This document shows, piece after piece, positions 31,401-32,009 of a DNA stretch of 32,009 bases. The DNA is taken from the NCBI GenBank assembly GCA_016783675.1, contig JADHWE010000033.1, forward strand, positions 1 through 32,009, read 5' to 3'. How positions within the stretch are numbered: the first letter of the stretch is position 1; each line of letters starts with the position of its first letter. The notes under the pieces were generated by a model. That model saw nothing but the letters and a program-made list of their open reading frames with translations, was not told the DNA's origin and did not search any database. Position numbers and translations under genes: made by a program. The DNA comes from Kiritimatiellia bacterium (GTDB taxonomy: Bacteria > Verrucomicrobiota > Kiritimatiellia > UBA8416 > JABMPJ01).

Positions 31401-32009
31401 TCCTACCGCAAACGCAACCTGGAACGGAAAGCGGGCAGCATTCAGAAAGCAAAGCTGGAGCTTGATAATGCCGGGCAGTTGCTCATTGCCGGTGATCAGC
31501 GCCAGGCCCGCAAAGCGTTCGAGCAGGCCCTGAACTACTCGCAGGGGCAGGCCGATCTGAACGAAGATGCGCGCGTGCAACTGCGTAACCTGATGAAACA
31601 GCAGGTCAAGATCGGCCTGATGAACCGCCGCGATGTCATCCGGTACAACCAGAACATCATCCAGGAAGGCGAGGAGCAGGTGGCCGTGCCGCAGCAGGAA
31701 ACCGTCGAGCAGAACGCACAGCAGTACCTCGACCGGATCGAGCAACGGTTGTCGGAAAAAGACAGGAACGCGCTGGAGATCGTGGCCGACAAGATGATCG
31801 ATCAGCAGGCCGCGGCAGCCGGCGTTGTAACGGCCATCCGTGTCGCCATGCCCGAACACGGTCACCGCCTCAACTTCAAACGTCCACTCCAGACCGACCC
31901 CACTGAGCCATTGACCGTATCGTTCAAGGTCGGACGCGGAGGAAAGCTAGGCCGCCTGCTCTCCCTCTGGCCCGCATTCGTCCTGTTCGGCCTGACATGG
32001 TATGGCTGG
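25476..32009 (+). CDS. Giant internally duplicated membrane-anchored envelope protein (3' end outside window)
   Basis: The frame is open for 2178 codons from ATG 25476 (GAGGAG upstream) to the window edge. Residues 1-26 form a signal-like segment. Half one is a long beta-rich region to about 940. Three hydrophobic helices follow at about 948-1013 (LLVLLVLAGVLMLARGLY, FLIALGVTHLAAGIAQAA, VVLYLSLLFWVLFWF). A second signal-like segment lies at about 1081-1098 (IRLLLTILTGSLLTTALA). Half two is beta-rich, with a helical coiled or TPR-like part at about 1978-2110 and a final hydrophobic stretch at the edge (FVLFGLTWYGW). The halves are homologous: VTWKP (185) with VTWRP (1275), CDV after each, and RGYLVV at 496 and 1761. 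The family is not recognised. It follows the ECF/anti-sigma/vWA pair by 156 bp and may be its target or partner. Confidence 0.85.
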   Translation, partial: MKTNMMNIFVAAFLVMGGLSHIPLPACQAVASSQGDERRLVVVSDLELVGEIEGENISFTLAMNADVDKRRSQLALVSGDVAYIGGELPRKAELSRANSTYMLEFGRSGNQTINFRFASRPIRQGEWRRTRFAIPAATVRKLSVICDRSDLEIDFPGALDVQKDTTDDGRTRVTAYLGIADFFEVTWKPEVRKLTSELAVTCDVNAMATAGVGAMQLDSIFTYRVIQGALNELRLALPDVHVTQVLGPDIQDWRVEETPEGNVLAVQLSRPQEGVYRLRVLSELLLPSFPCKSTMPVFAPQDVLRTSGFLMLGTDSAIKLQINKASGVSQVDPRAFPTVALKDLGEEYTRRRPVRSMFVYQYASTPYALDFTADDIVTSFAVDDRLIVTLEDNDLVFEASVELDIKDAPAREIVVAVESDPAWTVTSVSGAKVADADVDVSSGEGADVRRRTIRIPFKQSVSGVTLVTVRMERSLPADRDGFDVPVFSVSGARSERGYLVVGAETGIRLRPSKVEGLREVHTGSAPMQVPGAQQAFRFKSAGWSLSLSLQRARPTLHSEVFHLVSLGEGVMYCSAAISYHVGGAPIQSVQVHVPETIETVEFTGADIEGWTREGETCTVRLQTRIMGDYTLLVTYDSQHAYEGAAIRVGDVETIGTDSEVGYVVVASAVSLKLDEVEARPDWLFAVDRTEIPSAYAATVTDPIIAAYKYVRGPHPVALRVEPFKTESLIEQIADYVELATRVSRDGESITTVDYFIKNATRQYLVAKLPEGVDLWSVRRVDDDGKSEDILPQESEAGLLIPVSRLPDPNTALHLQVVYAQNHGKLGFWRGGIKGLAFWAPALTQAHATFARWSVEVPDSLAIAGTSGNMASESRQPRGGLLDVSGRTARLAFAVADGLGGWTIRDAVSLKRGNIQKGVYTRTVNLADDNALSLNVRVAPPWLGSAGSGRLLVLLVLAGVLMLARGLYKKSAGFLIALGVTHLAAGIAQAAMGRSVLAVVLYLSLLFWVLFWFTMRGGAKLLWRFPCWIGRGLAYPFRRRTPKELPVDDISDPWEYDKDTPPALHSAERDGETSDTSGFTTIRLLLTILTGSLLTTALASEVVVCPPPARQAVASPQGGERGMVPIVIMDAVEMEVQGPAMARDAEQSAALKMHLVFETDDPGEVHLLPVGAVLTDFTLDDDDLEIVPRPDGYVLEVKKRGEYELTIQAYLPVTEKNGQWSLPLHVPQSLRNRMILTLPEVGMEVASVSAVRLLSSEADGATETEMVFVAGGNVTVTWRPRARETKLEESVYYCDVTTTAMLRPGVVDLQNVIRYQIAQGEVKEMKARIPAGMAVTAVHADGLATWSFDPVTSMLEAILEKPAVGSLTIAVVTQVASEGLPYAATIGVPSVEGAARQRGVLAFSAPDSIQVRVGESTGLNSMNIEDFEAMVATPRSHKHPPHLSTTRKAYRYSQPTQVSARVEAEQVLPELRAVESATLSIADERIVLATRLALTVLRSGVFSVALDLPADYEVETLTGSDVDHWDEVSHPPHDSAVNDSAVLPADDESLQRVIVHFNRQVTGNTELNMVVARTEKGVEERIVVPRIHVASVHKHSGRITISGERGIRLMVAEQRGVDLKKASEQGIRQPGVLVFGLLRPTWSIVLKSEVMAPAVTPEVLQWTDLAEGMLQVRCFVRYKVENAGVKSFRLKVPVPGVSLTVTGRNIARVHEIDREQGLWQVDLHSKVENTYPLMASYQLPYDTAAQLVTLKPLQMIDTEDPRGYLVVTCGGRVQVRPSGTAQGLKVEDPRNVPSVFGAGELSDAILCYRTLRSDYALDLSVVRHDAAGVLPARIDKARIRSALSTGGKLLTQVKLDLTVRRLRFLKFELPHKDDSLWAAQVNGREVQVSRDEGRYCIPLEEDEDAAATTVEFIYAGSADSGALSRRREYRAPRFELPQEDIEWELFAQPGFNYYDFGGTMEYEVARLWGYEVFDSASYRKRNLERKAGSIQKAKLELDNAGQLLIAGDQRQARKAFEQALNYSQGQADLNEDARVQLRNLMKQQVKIGLMNRRDVIRYNQNIIQEGEEQVAVPQQETVEQNAQQYLDRIEQRLSEKDRNALEIVADKMIDQQAAAAGVVTAIRVAMPEHGHRLNFKRPLQTDPTEPLTVSFKVGRGGKLGRLLSLWPAFVLFGLTWYGW
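25555..25596. repeat. REP-like hairpin repeat, copy 1 (inside giant gene)
   Basis: The 42-bp unit has a perfect 8-bp stem CTCGTCGC-AAG-GCGACGAG with outer AGCC/GGCT arms. It is read in frame as QAVASSQGDER just behind the first signal-like segment. It matches copy 2 at 37 of 42 positions. Confidence 0.8.
28801..28842. repeat. REP-like hairpin repeat, copy 2 (inside giant gene)
   Basis: The unit has the stem CTCGCCGC-AGG-GCGGCGAG. Relative to copy 1 a T-A pair became C-G, a compensatory change that keeps the stem. It is read in the same frame as QAVASPQGGER, just behind the second signal-like segment, 3246 bp from copy 1. Confidence 0.8.

Noticed and set aside
30711-31865. 384-codon minus-strand frame antisense to the giant gene
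   Set aside because: The plus-strand frame is continuous for 2178 codons and has internal homology; the antisense frame is a by-product of codon bias.

Overview
The window is high-GC bacterial DNA from an organism with two membranes. Evidence for the outer membrane is a Porin O/P-family outer-membrane protein, periplasmic solute-binding proteins, an AsmA-like protein and a lipoprotein. Short intergenic gaps, ATGA start/stop overlaps and Shine-Dalgarno sites are all bacterial. No ribosomal marker is present. The pairing of an ECF sigma factor with an anti-sigma/von Willebrand protein and a giant membrane-anchored protein would fit the PVC group (Verrucomicrobiota, Kiritimatiellota, Lentisphaerota, Planctomycetota), but that is an inference of modest confidence.

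Region 1 (1-8.7 kb) is a proteostasis island. It holds the end of groEL, a remnant of a lysine 2,3-aminomutase gene running into a two-TM membrane protein gene, and a minus-strand operon clpB - hsp20 - hsp20 - diadenylate cyclase. These are followed by a conserved stress-associated small protein, a small acidic lipoprotein, and a cbpA/cbpM co-chaperone pair. The linkage of a c-di-AMP synthase to ClpB and two small heat-shock proteins by short or overlapping junctions is notable.

Region 2 (8.7-15.3 kb) is a probable plus-strand operon: a MarC-family membrane protein, a secreted unknown, an AsmA-like protein and an alpha-glucan phosphorylase. Two dyads and a sigma-54-like site lie in front of it. 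A convergent corA magnesium channel gene overlaps the phosphorylase at the 3' ends, and a 5'-truncated reading frame is coupled to corA.

Region 3 (15.3-17.6 kb) looks like the decayed remains of an integrated element beside tRNA-Tyr. It contains a tyrosine recombinase gene broken by one in-frame TGA, an excisionase-like helix-turn-helix gene, a compact cluster of direct and inverted repeats, the intact tRNA-Tyr(GTA) with its terminator, and a second, degenerate copy of the tRNA 5' half.

Region 4 (17.6-32.0 kb) is a plus-strand run. It begins with a porin, a protein made of two fused solute-binding domains, and a NarL-type sensor histidine kinase with no response regulator beside it. An ECF sigma factor follows, then an anti-sigma zinc-binding domain fused to a YfbK-like von Willebrand protein. 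Last is a single uninterrupted reading frame of at least 2178 codons that runs off the window. This giant protein is two diverged copies of one architecture joined head to tail. Just after the signal-like segment of each half lies a copy of a 42-bp hairpin repeat, translated in the same frame and carrying a compensatory base-pair change.
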